From NCBI RefSeq assembly GCF_022867805.1, contig NZ_JALIFO010000002.1, positions 434,001-498,000 of the forward strand: a stretch of 64,000 nucleotides of DNA, given 5' to 3'. Below the pieces are notes generated by a model. It did no database searches, was not told the DNA's origin, and worked only from the letters and a program-made list of their open reading frames with translations. Origin of the DNA: Cuneatibacter sp. NSJ-177 (lineage in GTDB: Bacteria > Bacillota > Clostridia > Lachnospirales > Lachnospiraceae). This document shows, piece by piece, positions 8,390 to 16,818 of this stretch. The stretch's first letter is position 1. Each line of letters starts with the position of its first letter. A program made the position numbers and the translations under genes.

Positions 8390-9397
8390 TCATTTTTTGT
8401 CCAGCCCCATCTCTTTCAGATTTTCCTTCACGTGTTCCAGGTCCTCTTCCAGAAATGTCTGAAAATCAGCCGAATTCAAGAAACTTTTTTCCACCCCGTA
8501 CTCCTCGCAGAAATTCTGATACTCCTCCGATTCATACGCTTCGGTGAACAGCCGCTCCAGCTCTGCTTTCCGCTCATCCGGCACGTCGCTGGGACAGACA
8601 ATCCCCTGGAAAGAACCGGCTACAATCGGATAGCCCAGCTCTTTGCAGGTCGGGTACTGCTCGAATGCCTTCAGCCGTTCCTCCGACATCACCGCCAGAA
8701 TCCGCGCTTTTCCTTCCTCCACATAGGGTTGAAACACCGACGGCTCCAAAGTTACCAGATCCAGTTCCCCATTGGTCAGCGCTACGGCGGCAAGGGCCGC
8801 TCCTTCAAATGAAACATGGGAAAACTTGACGCCGGCAGCCTCTTCCAGCTTCGCCGCGCAGATGTGCCAGATGCTTCCGATCCCCACATCTCCGGTCCGC
8901 AGCTCTTCCGGATGTTCTTTGGCATAGGCCAGCAACTCCTCCAGCGTTTGAAACGGCGAATCCGCCGGAACCGCGACGCAGGCCGGGATGGTGTTCATCC
9001 GGATGATCGGATAAAAATCTTCCAGCTTATAATCCGCCTTCCCCTGAGCCAGCAATGTGTTCAGCTCCGCCGTCACAATCCCCAGCGTGTAGCCATCCGG
9101 TTCCGCCTCCTTCTGTGCGGAAAAACCGACGGCTCCTCCGGCTCCGGTCTGATTGGTGACCATCACCACCTGGCCGATTTTTTCTCCGACAATCTGGCTC
9201 AGCCTCCGGGCATTGACATCCGCGCTTCCGCCGGGCGCCCAGGGACAGATGATTTCCACCTCGCTGTTAAAAGAAGAAAATTCCGGCGTAGGGGACTCTT
9301 TCTGTGCCAGCTCCGGATCCGACCGGCCGGAACAGCCGCCCAAAAGCATAGCAGCGATTCCCAGTGTCAGCAGAAAATACCCGTTTCCTTTTTTCAT
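8390..9397 (-). CDS. Tripartite tricarboxylate (TctC/Bug) family binding lipoprotein
   Basis: 335 aa from the ATG at 9397, which has a GGAGGAAA site and is followed by a lipoprotein signal ending 'LLGGCSG'. The mature protein has the Bug/TctC hallmarks 'IICPWAPGGSADVNAR' and 'NQTGAGGAVGF'. Such receptors normally serve TctAB permeases, which are absent here; instead dctQM follow. It may feed the TRAP permease, act as a sensor receptor for the operon regulator, or pair with TctAB elsewhere. Family assignment is firm, role is inference. Confidence 0.88.
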   Translation of the reverse strand: MKKGNGYFLLTLGIAAMLLGGCSGRSDPELAQKESPTPEFSSFNSEVEIICPWAPGGSADVNARRLSQIVGEKIGQVVMVTNQTGAGGAVGFSAQKEAEPDGYTLGIVTAELNTLLAQGKADYKLEDFYPIIRMNTIPACVAVPADSPFQTLEELLAYAKEHPEELRTGDVGIGSIWHICAAKLEEAAGVKFSHVSFEGAALAAVALTNGELDLVTLEPSVFQPYVEEGKARILAVMSEERLKAFEQYPTCKELGYPIVAGSFQGIVCPSDVPDERKAELERLFTEAYESEEYQNFCEEYGVEKSFLNSADFQTFLEEDLEHVKENLKEMGLDKK

Positions 9398-9548
9398 TTT
9401 CCTCCGCCTTTCTGCCTCAGCTGTTCTAAGGCCAGTGTAAAAAAAGTCATGATAAAAAACAAGAAGAAATACTATGCTGTCTTTCTGGATTTTGCATAAT
9501 ATTTCTTCCATCCTAAAATTTGTTCTCTTTTCTGAAATATGTTTCATT

Positions 9549-10622
9549 TTACGGTTGGGAGGAAGTCCGGACTTTCTCCGCCTCCGCCAGCATTTCATCT
9601 ACTTTTTCATCCCCCAGGTTCTTTCGCAGCAAGTCCAAAACCACATTGCCGCCCTGGCGGAACATCTCCTTCAGCTCCTTCGACGGCTCCACTACCTGTA
9701 GCCCATAGTCGTTTCGCAGCGTCTCCAAGACCTGTTCTTCCCGCTCCGGCATCTGGCGAATCAGTTCCTCGCGGAGATCATCGGCAAACCCCATGATGAA
9801 TTTTTCTTGTTCCTCCGTCAGAGATTCAAAGCGATCCTCATTCATTGCCAGCACATAGATCATCGGCATGTGCTTGGTGATGGTGATCGTGGTCTGCAGA
9901 TCCATCAGATTCTCGGCAAGCAATGTCCCGATCGGATTTTCCTGCCCCTGTGCGATGCCTTCTTGCAGGCAAAAACGAAGCTCTTCAAAAGAATAGGGCA
10001 CGGCCTGCGCGCCGAGACTATTCCAAAATGCTTCGTGGTAGGCATTCTCGATGACCCGCACCCGCAGCCCCTTTAAATCCTGGGGCGTGACCACCTCCCG
10101 GTCGCTGCTGAGCTCTCGGTAAGAGCAGGCAAACACAGCTAAAAGTTTGATTCCCGCTGCCGAATAATATTCCCGCATAACATCCAGATAAGGACCTGCC
10201 AAAAACTCGTTCCACTGGTCCAAAGAATCAAAGAGCCCCGGCACTTCCAAGAGGGCTGCCTCAGGGATCGCCGAAGTCTGCGACCCCGGCACCGACTGAA
10301 TCATGTCCAAGGTTCCCAGGCGGACGCCGTGGACGACCCGCACATCGTCCCCCAGCCGGTAACGGTCATAGCTTCGGATTTTCACCAGCCCCCCGGACTG
10401 TTCTTCCAGCTTCTCCAGCTGTTCCGCCAAAATGATTCCCTGAGGGGAATCCGTCCAGTTCCCGCAGGATGCCAGAGACAAATACAAAGCCTCTGATTCC
10501 GGCGTCTTCGTCTCTTTCGAAACTGCCTCCGTGGGAGGCGCGGACACCGGATTTTCGGAAGCACAGGACGTGAAAAGAAGAACGGCAAGCAGCCAGATTC
10601 CGTATCTCTTTATTCGTTTCAT
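9549..10622 (-). CDS. dctP: TRAP transporter substrate-binding lipoprotein DctP (operon-proximal copy)
   Basis: 357 aa from the ATG at 10622, one base after the stop of the regulator gene and preceded by GGGAGGAG. The signal peptide ends 'LLFTSCASENP'. The body shows the DctP pattern, including 'LKGLRVRVIENAYHEAFWN' and 'GIAQGQENPIGT'. It is clearly distinct from the second DctP of the same operon. Placement directly after the sensor-regulator suggests it may act as the ligand receptor for sensing as well as, or rather than, transport. Confidence 0.9.
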   Translation of the reverse strand: MKRIKRYGIWLLAVLLFTSCASENPVSAPPTEAVSKETKTPESEALYLSLASCGNWTDSPQGIILAEQLEKLEEQSGGLVKIRSYDRYRLGDDVRVVHGVRLGTLDMIQSVPGSQTSAIPEAALLEVPGLFDSLDQWNEFLAGPYLDVMREYYSAAGIKLLAVFACSYRELSSDREVVTPQDLKGLRVRVIENAYHEAFWNSLGAQAVPYSFEELRFCLQEGIAQGQENPIGTLLAENLMDLQTTITITKHMPMIYVLAMNEDRFESLTEEQEKFIMGFADDLREELIRQMPEREEQVLETLRNDYGLQVVEPSKELKEMFRQGGNVVLDLLRKNLGDEKVDEMLAEAEKVRTSSQP

Positions 10623-10623
10623 C

Positions 10624-12903
10624 TTACTCCTCCCCCATCCGTTTTTCCGCCGTCCGGCGCTCCCGGTACTGTTTCGGCGACATGCCGGTATATTTCTTAA
10701 ACACACGCCCAAAGCTCTGGGCGGAATTAAAGCCGCATTTATAGCCGATCTCCGAGACATTGAGCCTCGTCTCCATCAGAAAGCGCTTGGCCTGCTCGAC
10801 CCGATAATGATTCAGCCAGGAAGTCAGGCCTTCTCCGATTCCCTCAGTGAAAACGCCGCTGAGGTAAGAATAAGAGATTCCCATGGCCTCGCTGATCTCG
10901 TTTAAACGAAGCTTTCCTTCCATATAATGCTGGGCAATATATTCTTTGGCCTCCGAGACATAGCGGTTGTGGCTCTTCTTTCCATTCTCAGAAAGCAGGG
11001 TCAGCGCTCTTTGATAGAAGTCTTCCACATCCGACTTGGAGGGGGCCGGTTCCAGAAGATCGATTTTGGCCTCCCGCAGCTCTTCCTTGCTGATCCGGCA
11101 GGAAATCAGATGTTCCATCACTTCGTCCACCAGGAAACGGTAACAGGCTTCCTCGCCTTTTTCTCTGGCATGAATCTCTGTCAGCAAAAGGCGGCATTCC
11201 TCCAGGGCCGCCTCCGGATTTCCCTTTTCCGCCAAGTCGCAGATTCTCCGGGACCGCTCCGTGTAATACCGCGCCTCATAGGGCACCGACTCTTTCTCCG
11301 GCTCCTCATCCTCAGCCAAATACTGCTGATAGCGGATATTTTCCAGGGCCTCATGGTAAGAAAACGGCAGCGACATCAAGTCGTCATATACATTTCCGCG
11401 GCCAAGTTTCAGGCGGTAGGGAAGATTTCCCGCCTGCTCCTCCACCGAATCCTGTATTTTTTTACAGTTCTCCCGAATTTTCAGCACCGACACGTCTTCC
11501 GAAAAACAAAACGCAGCCGCCGCTCTCGTCGGGCTCATGGAGCAGACGCAGATCCGGTATTCCTGTCCTTCCATCTCATTTAATATTTTGAGAAGGCTTC
11601 TCTGATAGAGCTCTTTTTCCAAAATCGTCAGCTCTTCGTCCTGGGTGTATTCCAATTCTCCCACCAGGACAATGTAATAACCCGATCTCAGTTCCGGCCT
11701 TCCAATGGCTTCCAGCGTACTCAAAACCTGAGAGGTGGCGACTTCCTTTCCAATCAGGATGCTTCGGATCTGCTGCTCTAAAACATCCCCGGATATCGCC
11801 TCCATCAGCTCACGGTGCTGTTCGTTCTTATCCCAGGATTCCAGGTAGGCCAGCTCCAGGATATCCGCTTCATTCGGCGTCTTCCGATGAGTACCCGGTT
11901 TATCCCTTCGTTTCTTCGGGTTCGTGGTAATCTGGATCAGCCGGTTGATCGGCTGGTAAACGCTTTTCGTGATGTAGACGGTAAACATCTGGCTGACCAC
12001 GATATAGACAAGCAAAAACGGCACGATTAAACTCAGCAGCGAGGAAACCGACGCTGTCTTCTGCCCTGTATCCGTGCGGATAAAATAATTCCATCCCAGC
12101 CGCGGCGAAATGTAGCGGTAATACTCTGCATGGGGATTCCGGCTGTCTTCCGTTGTAAAAAGAGAGGTTTTGTTCAAATCCTCCCGCTGGGGACCGGCCG
12201 CCATATAATCAAACAGCAGGGTGCCGTTTGCGTCCGTCACATAGATCGTTGTGTTATACTGGGAATTTTCCATTTGAATGATATCGTACAGAGAACTGCG
12301 GTCGATTTCATAGAAAAGTACGCCGACAAAATTAGGAAGGCAGAAGTCAGAGGCTAAAAAGATCCGGCGGTTGTACAAAAGCAGTCTCCATTCGCTGGTC
12401 TCTTCCGGGTCGCGTCCCTCCTCCCGAATCTTTAAGTAGGAGTTGACCATATCCTTATCTCCCAGCTCTTCCAGGGGAATATGGGTTCCGCTGTAAAGAT
12501 AAACCTCATTATATCCAGGCAAAAAGAGATAGGACTTTCGAACCAATTCGTTTTCTTCCACCGAATCCTGAAGAATGCGAATGACCCGGTAGGCCAAATC
12601 GGCGTCCTGGGAATCCGGGCGGATCATCAGGCTGATAAAATCCTCCGACCAGAGGCTTCTCGTCATGCCTTTCGCCATCAAGTCAAACGTGAGATCTACG
12701 TTGGAACTGACTCGCTGCAGTTGGTGAAGATTTAAATTTTCTATATTCTCTTTTTGACTCTTCACTGTAATCTGGTTAAAAAACAAGCCAAATGCAAGCG
12801 CTGTCAGAAGAGATAAGCCGGTCAAAAGGCCTAATGTTTTGAAGAATAATCGCTTGTGCCGGAAAACCCGCCCCGCTTTCTCCCAGGGTTTCTCTCCTTC
12901 CAT
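10624..12903 (-). CDS. Membrane-anchored AraC-type transcriptional regulator
   Basis: 759 aa. A membrane helix near residues 20-45 and another near 285-310 enclose an extracytoplasmic sensor region of roughly 240 residues (Cache-like by size and position). A long cytoplasmic middle part follows, and the C-terminal 95 residues are an AraC double helix-turn-helix ('LRLNEISEAMGISYSYLSG', then 'NVSEIGYKCGFNSAQSFGR'). This is the one-component YtdP/YesN-like architecture. The ATG at 12903 is six bases after GGAGG and preferred over 12909. It heads the transport operon and very likely controls it. Confidence 0.9.
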   Translation of the reverse strand: MEGEKPWEKAGRVFRHKRLFFKTLGLLTGLSLLTALAFGLFFNQITVKSQKENIENLNLHQLQRVSSNVDLTFDLMAKGMTRSLWSEDFISLMIRPDSQDADLAYRVIRILQDSVEENELVRKSYLFLPGYNEVYLYSGTHIPLEELGDKDMVNSYLKIREEGRDPEETSEWRLLLYNRRIFLASDFCLPNFVGVLFYEIDRSSLYDIIQMENSQYNTTIYVTDANGTLLFDYMAAGPQREDLNKTSLFTTEDSRNPHAEYYRYISPRLGWNYFIRTDTGQKTASVSSLLSLIVPFLLVYIVVSQMFTVYITKSVYQPINRLIQITTNPKKRRDKPGTHRKTPNEADILELAYLESWDKNEQHRELMEAISGDVLEQQIRSILIGKEVATSQVLSTLEAIGRPELRSGYYIVLVGELEYTQDEELTILEKELYQRSLLKILNEMEGQEYRICVCSMSPTRAAAAFCFSEDVSVLKIRENCKKIQDSVEEQAGNLPYRLKLGRGNVYDDLMSLPFSYHEALENIRYQQYLAEDEEPEKESVPYEARYYTERSRRICDLAEKGNPEAALEECRLLLTEIHAREKGEEACYRFLVDEVMEHLISCRISKEELREAKIDLLEPAPSKSDVEDFYQRALTLLSENGKKSHNRYVSEAKEYIAQHYMEGKLRLNEISEAMGISYSYLSGVFTEGIGEGLTSWLNHYRVEQAKRFLMETRLNVSEIGYKCGFNSAQSFGRVFKKYTGMSPKQYRERRTAEKRMGEE

Positions 12904-12940
12904 AGACATCCTCCTCTTTGGTATGGGACATTCGGGTTTT

Positions 12941-12975
12941 ATTATATCATAAAACTTTAAGAAAATCTATTTTGG
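12941..12975 (-). promoter_or_regulatory. Candidate promoter of the AraC/TRAP operon
   Basis: On the minus strand a perfect TATAAT -10 (12941-12946) lies about 38 bases before the regulator start in a very AT-rich stretch. The -35 is poor (AGATTT with a 17-base spacer), consistent with activator dependence. Confidence 0.5.
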
Positions 12976-12978
12976 GTT

Positions 12979-14316
12979 TCAGTTTTTGGTCTTCCGCCTC
13001 CATCCCAGCAAGTAGCGTCCGGCTCCCGCCAGATCCGCCAGCACCCATCCGATCGGTACCGCCGCCCAAATGCCCAGCACACCGATTCCCGGCACCGCGG
13101 ACAGGACGTACGCCAAGATCACGCGGGTCCCCAGCGAAATTACCGTCAGGACCACTGACATTCCCGGCATCTTAACCGCCCGGTAAAATCCATACAGCAA
13201 AAACAGCAGGCCAATGCCAAAATAAAAAGCTCCCTCAATGCGTAGATACCCTACGCCCACCGCAATAATTTCCGTTTCCTCCGGGCGCACGAAAATCTGC
13301 ATCAGCGGGCGCGCAAAGACGCAGACCACGAGGCTCACCGCAGCGCTGAACACAAAAGAAGTGCACACGGCGCTGCGAATTCCTTTGGTGATCCGGTCGT
13401 GTTTTTTGGCCCCGTAATTCTGGGCAATAAATGTGGAGAACGCATTGCCGAACTCCTGCACCGGCATGTAGGCGAAAGAATCTATCTTCACCGCAGCTGC
13501 AAACGCCGCCATCACCACGGCCCCAAAGCTGTTGACAAGCCCCTGAACCAGCAAAATGCCGAAATTCATCACCGACTGCTGGATACATGTTAAAAAGGAA
13601 AGGCTTGCGATTTCTTTCAAAATCCGGGGATTCCACACCATATGGCGCCGGTTGATCTTCAGCTGCGGGAACCGTCTCCACGTATAAATCACGATCCCAA
13701 GGCCGGAGCCATACTGGGCGATCACCGTTGCGGCCGCCGCTCCTTCCACGCCCCAATGAAAACCAAGAACAAACAGAAAATCCAGAGCGATGTTCAGCCC
13801 GGCCGATATTCCAAGAAAGATCAAAGGCGTGGTGGAGTTTCCCACCGCTCTCAAAAGAGAGGCAAAATAATTGTACAGAAACGTCGCGCTGATTCCCCAA
13901 AAAATAATCCAAAGGTAGGCCCGCATCAACTCATATAGTTCCTCCGGGACCTGCAAAAGCCGGATAATCGGGTCAATGCCCAGCAGAACCAAAAGATTAA
14001 TCAAAATGGATACCAGCGCAATCAGCACAAACGAATGAAAGATGCTGGCCTTTAATTTTTCCTCGTCCTGCTCCCCGAAAGAAAGGGAAAAAACAGCCCC
14101 GCTGCCCATGCAGAGCCCCAGCAGAATCGAAGTCAAAAAGGTCATTAACGTATAGGAAGAGCCGACGGCAGCCAAGGCATGGGAGCCCAAATAGCGGCCG
14201 ACAATCCAGGTGTCCGCCACATTATACATCTGCTGCAGTAAGCTGCCGAGCATCATCGGCAGCGCAAACCGCAGCAGGTTTTTTGTTATATTGCCGTTCA
14301 AAAGATTTTGCTGCAC
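12979..14316 (-). CDS. MATE family efflux transporter
   Basis: 445-aa polytopic membrane protein of the MATE/NorM-DinF type, exporting drugs or metabolites by cation antiport. It has 12 predicted helices, the N-terminal 'LLQQMYNVADTWIVGRYLG' signature, and the internal repeat beginning 'QQSVMNFGILLVQGLVNSFG'. The start is GTG at 14316, eight bases after AAGGAGA. It has no evident functional link with the AraC operon downstream, from which it is separated by that operon's promoter. Confidence 0.92.
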   Translation of the reverse strand: MQQNLLNGNITKNLLRFALPMMLGSLLQQMYNVADTWIVGRYLGSHALAAVGSSYTLMTFLTSILLGLCMGSGAVFSLSFGEQDEEKLKASIFHSFVLIALVSILINLLVLLGIDPIIRLLQVPEELYELMRAYLWIIFWGISATFLYNYFASLLRAVGNSTTPLIFLGISAGLNIALDFLFVLGFHWGVEGAAAATVIAQYGSGLGIVIYTWRRFPQLKINRRHMVWNPRILKEIASLSFLTCIQQSVMNFGILLVQGLVNSFGAVVMAAFAAAVKIDSFAYMPVQEFGNAFSTFIAQNYGAKKHDRITKGIRSAVCTSFVFSAAVSLVVCVFARPLMQIFVRPEETEIIAVGVGYLRIEGAFYFGIGLLFLLYGFYRAVKMPGMSVVLTVISLGTRVILAYVLSAVPGIGVLGIWAAVPIGWVLADLAGAGRYLLGWRRKTKN

Positions 14317-14369
14317 AATCTAGTCTCCTTTATTCCACAGATACCTGGCAAGCGTCTCCCGCGCTGAGA

Positions 14370-15134
14370 TCAGAGATCCCACACTTCATAGGCCGTATAC
14401 CCATGATCCAAATGATACCCCAGCTTCTCCGCCAAGGCCACCGACCGCCTGTCATGGGCGTCCCAGCTTGGGTACAGCCCCCGTTTCAGGCATTCCAAGA
14501 TCAGCCCCGCGCCGCAGGCGTAGGCCAGCCCCTGCCCCCGGTATTCCTCCCTGGTATCGATCTCAATTTCGATCCCCTCCCGGTACCGGGCATAGGAGGA
14601 GGCCCCGGACACCAGCAGATCCCCTTTCAAAACCGCCATTCCCAGTCCCAGATCCCGGTACCGGGCATAGCTGTTGAATTGGGAAACCAAATCCCTGCTC
14701 CAATCGTTTTCTCCACATTTTTCATACAGCTCCCGGTCAATGATCCGCATGGAATAGCCGGTTTTCAGCGAATCTGCCGCTGCCTGAAGGTGCTCCTTCG
14801 AAAATCCACCGGCTTCCTTCCGGATCGCATACCGTTCTATTTTTTTCGCGCTGCTGCCAAAGCAAGCCTCAATCAAGCGTCCCCACGCTTCATTCCCTGG
14901 CACCAGAATCCGAAACTTCGTGGAGCTTTCCGGACGGAATCGAACCAATTCCGGATCCGGCTGTCCTGCAAAAAGGCAAAAGTCTCCCAGGATTGCCGCC
15001 GCTGATTTCGGGTTCTCCGGCGCGTCCCCATAGACCGCCCCCATCACGCCCTGGAGGCAGGATAGAATCATTGCCTCCTGCCACCCTTTAAAAAGCCGTT
15101 CCGCTTTTCCCGGATCTTCCATTTTAACAATCAT
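14370..15134 (-). CDS. GNAT acetyltransferase (ZmaR-like, GNAT_acetyltran type)
   Basis: 254 aa. The N-terminal half resembles the PF12746-type GNAT proteins, and the C-terminal GNAT core carries 'EYRGQGLAYACGAGLILEC' (about residues 190-208) followed by 'SVALAEKLGYHL'. The family includes the zwittermicin self-resistance enzyme, but here the substrate is unknown. The ATG at 15134 has a strong GAGGAGG site. A truncated, unrelated GNAT start lies immediately upstream (15147-15224). Confidence 0.82.
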   Translation of the reverse strand: MIVKMEDPGKAERLFKGWQEAMILSCLQGVMGAVYGDAPENPKSAAAILGDFCLFAGQPDPELVRFRPESSTKFRILVPGNEAWGRLIEACFGSSAKKIERYAIRKEAGGFSKEHLQAAADSLKTGYSMRIIDRELYEKCGENDWSRDLVSQFNSYARYRDLGLGMAVLKGDLLVSGASSYARYREGIEIEIDTREEYRGQGLAYACGAGLILECLKRGLYPSWDAHDRRSVALAEKLGYHLDHGYTAYEVWDL

Positions 15135-15146
15135 TCGTTTCCTCCT

Positions 15147-15224
15147 CTATCCCGCCCGCAGATTGGCGCTCAGCCAAATCTGCATCACGCGTTCCCTGTC
15201 TTCCAAGCGAATTTTACGAATCAT
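15147..15224 (-). pseudogene. 25-codon remnant of a GNAT acetyltransferase N-terminus
   Basis: A 25-aa reading frame whose sequence ('MIRKIRLEDRERVMQIWLSA' and on) matches the usual beginning of a GNAT acetyltransferase and then stops at a TAG. It has a GAGGAGAGGAC ribosome site and overlaps the transglutaminase stop by four bases (ATGA). That suggests the complete gene was once coupled to it, and that its remainder was lost before the next GNAT gene. It could still be translated as a leader peptide. Confidence 0.6.
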
Positions 15225-16441
15225 GTCCTCTCCTCTTCATACAGGAGCCTGAAATGAGCGCCGTTCCACGCTTCGCTCTCCAAATATTGAATCCGGTCCG
15301 TGACCAGCCGCGGATTTTGTTCCGCTGCCAGCTCCAACAGGCCGTAGATCTCCTTCTCATCCACAAGCTGCCCCATGACCTCGGAACGGACCGAGGAGTC
15401 CGTAAAACGTATCACAAGATCCGCCTTTTCTTCCGCGGCGGCTTCTGAGAACACCTGCTGAAGCCGTTCTTTCTCATAACCGGAAAACAGCAGGTTGTTC
15501 TTCACAAAATAATTGCACGCGGTGGCGGTACACACCGGGAGTTCCCATTGGCCGTCGGGCTGGTGGGTTCGGAACAGCTCCCCCGACGTGACGCAGAAAT
15601 AGCTGTAATCGATGAAGTCTTTCGGAGCTTCTGTTTCACCGGAAAAAACCGGGTCCCCCCAGGTCGGATCCAAATAGTAATAGTCGCCGTCCAGCCGGAC
15701 CAAATTCCAGGCATGGCTTCCGCCTTCCGCCGTCCCGCTTACAAAGGTGCAGAAAATCCCCAAACGGTTCAAAAGATACTGGACCGTCCTCGCATAACCG
15801 GCACACACCCCTTCGCCCTTTGTGATTACGTGGTACATTGACTGGTCGTTTTGTCCCTCCTGGTAATCGGTCTGCAAAATGACCCGGTCGTACACGGCCT
15901 TTACCTTTTCATAATCCGTCCAGGAGTCCGAAATCCCGGAAAGCAGACGGTCCGCCGCAGCCTCCACTTCTTTCTTCGCGGCAGGAAGCTCCTCTTTCCC
16001 CATGGAATATTCAAAATAATAAGTAATATCCATCACAATCCCATTTAATGTGTGGGTATTCAGTCTGCTCCCCCCGGACAGCCAGAAAAACTCCGGCCAA
16101 TCCATCCGCAGCGCCTCCCCGGCCCGAAGGATTTCCTCCTCCGAAACGCCCTGGGTGATCACGGACGGCTCACAGTCGGCAACTGCCGCTGCCATACGAT
16201 CATATACTTCCTGCTCCCGGCTGTCTAGGACTCCTCTTGCGTAGCGGTTCTCGCCGGTTTCCAGGGCCGCCGCGGATTCTCCCGCCGCGTCGCTTCCCGC
16301 CGTCTGCCAATCCGTCCGGCTTTCCTCCCCACCCCAAAAAAGACCTTGTTCCGTGTTTCCCCGATTGCAGCCATTCAAAAAAAGTACCGCTGTCAAAAAA
16401 AGCAGGGCGGCTCTCTTTCCCCGTTTTTCTCTCAAAATCAT
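15221..16441 (-). CDS. Transglutaminase-like domain lipoprotein
   Basis: About 406 aa, secreted and lipid-anchored (signal peptide then 'LFLNGCNRG'). A transglutaminase/protease-like core lies near residues 190-300: the catalytic Cys in 'GEGVCAGYART', His in 'GGSHAWNLV' and Asp in 'YYLDPTWGDP'. Such clostridial proteins are thought to act on cell-envelope proteins or peptides; no substrate can be inferred. The start is uncertain: the ATG at 16441 is only two bases from AGGAG, whereas a TTG at 16435 is well spaced. A longer reading exists but lacks a ribosome site. Confidence 0.85.
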   Translation of the reverse strand: MILREKRGKRAALLFLTAVLFLNGCNRGNTEQGLFWGGEESRTDWQTAGSDAAGESAAALETGENRYARGVLDSREQEVYDRMAAAVADCEPSVITQGVSEEEILRAGEALRMDWPEFFWLSGGSRLNTHTLNGIVMDITYYFEYSMGKEELPAAKKEVEAAADRLLSGISDSWTDYEKVKAVYDRVILQTDYQEGQNDQSMYHVITKGEGVCAGYARTVQYLLNRLGIFCTFVSGTAEGGSHAWNLVRLDGDYYYLDPTWGDPVFSGETEAPKDFIDYSYFCVTSGELFRTHQPDGQWELPVCTATACNYFVKNNLLFSGYEKERLQQVFSEAAAEEKADLVIRFTDSSVRSEVMGQLVDEKEIYGLLELAAEQNPRLVTDRIQYLESEAWNGAHFRLLYEEERT

Positions 16442-16582
16442 TCTCCTCTTTGATCCACTTCCGTGTACAGCCTCGTTTGTCTCTTCTACCATCTTATCAG
16501 AAATGATTGGATTGTAAATAGCTTTTTCCCGCAGCCCCGGAGGCCTTGACCGGCAAATGCCGGCTGAATCCGGCGAAAGCCC

Positions 16583-16818
16583 TTGCAAAGAATGTCTCGA
16601 TTTACTATACTGATATCATAATAGGTTTACAACATTTTACTGAAGCCGCTGAAAATCTCACCTGGGACCGCGCATTTCCTTCGTTTTATGTGATGGAAAT
16701 GCCTCTCTGTTAAATGCTTCCATGCAAAAAGTGTCCCTTCCATGAGGTCCGCCGCACACCTCGCGTTAAGCCTTTTGCGGGAATAATCGTCGGTATAGAC
16801 AAAAAGGAGTAACAAAAG
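16583..16818 (+). promoter_or_regulatory. Promoter and about 200-bp leader of the hybrid sensor kinase
   Basis: TTGCAA (16583-16588) and TATACT (16606-16611) are separated by exactly 17 bases, giving a transcription start near 16618. The ATG is at 16819 behind AAGGAG, so the untranslated leader is about 200 bases. I recognise no riboswitch class in it. The stretch 16442-16582 shows nothing else. Confidence 0.65.

Noticed and set aside
16618-16818. Riboswitch in the leader of the hybrid kinase
   Set aside because: No match to the cyclic-di-GMP, cobalamin, TPP, SAM or other consensus cores that I could recognise; kept only as a long leader.
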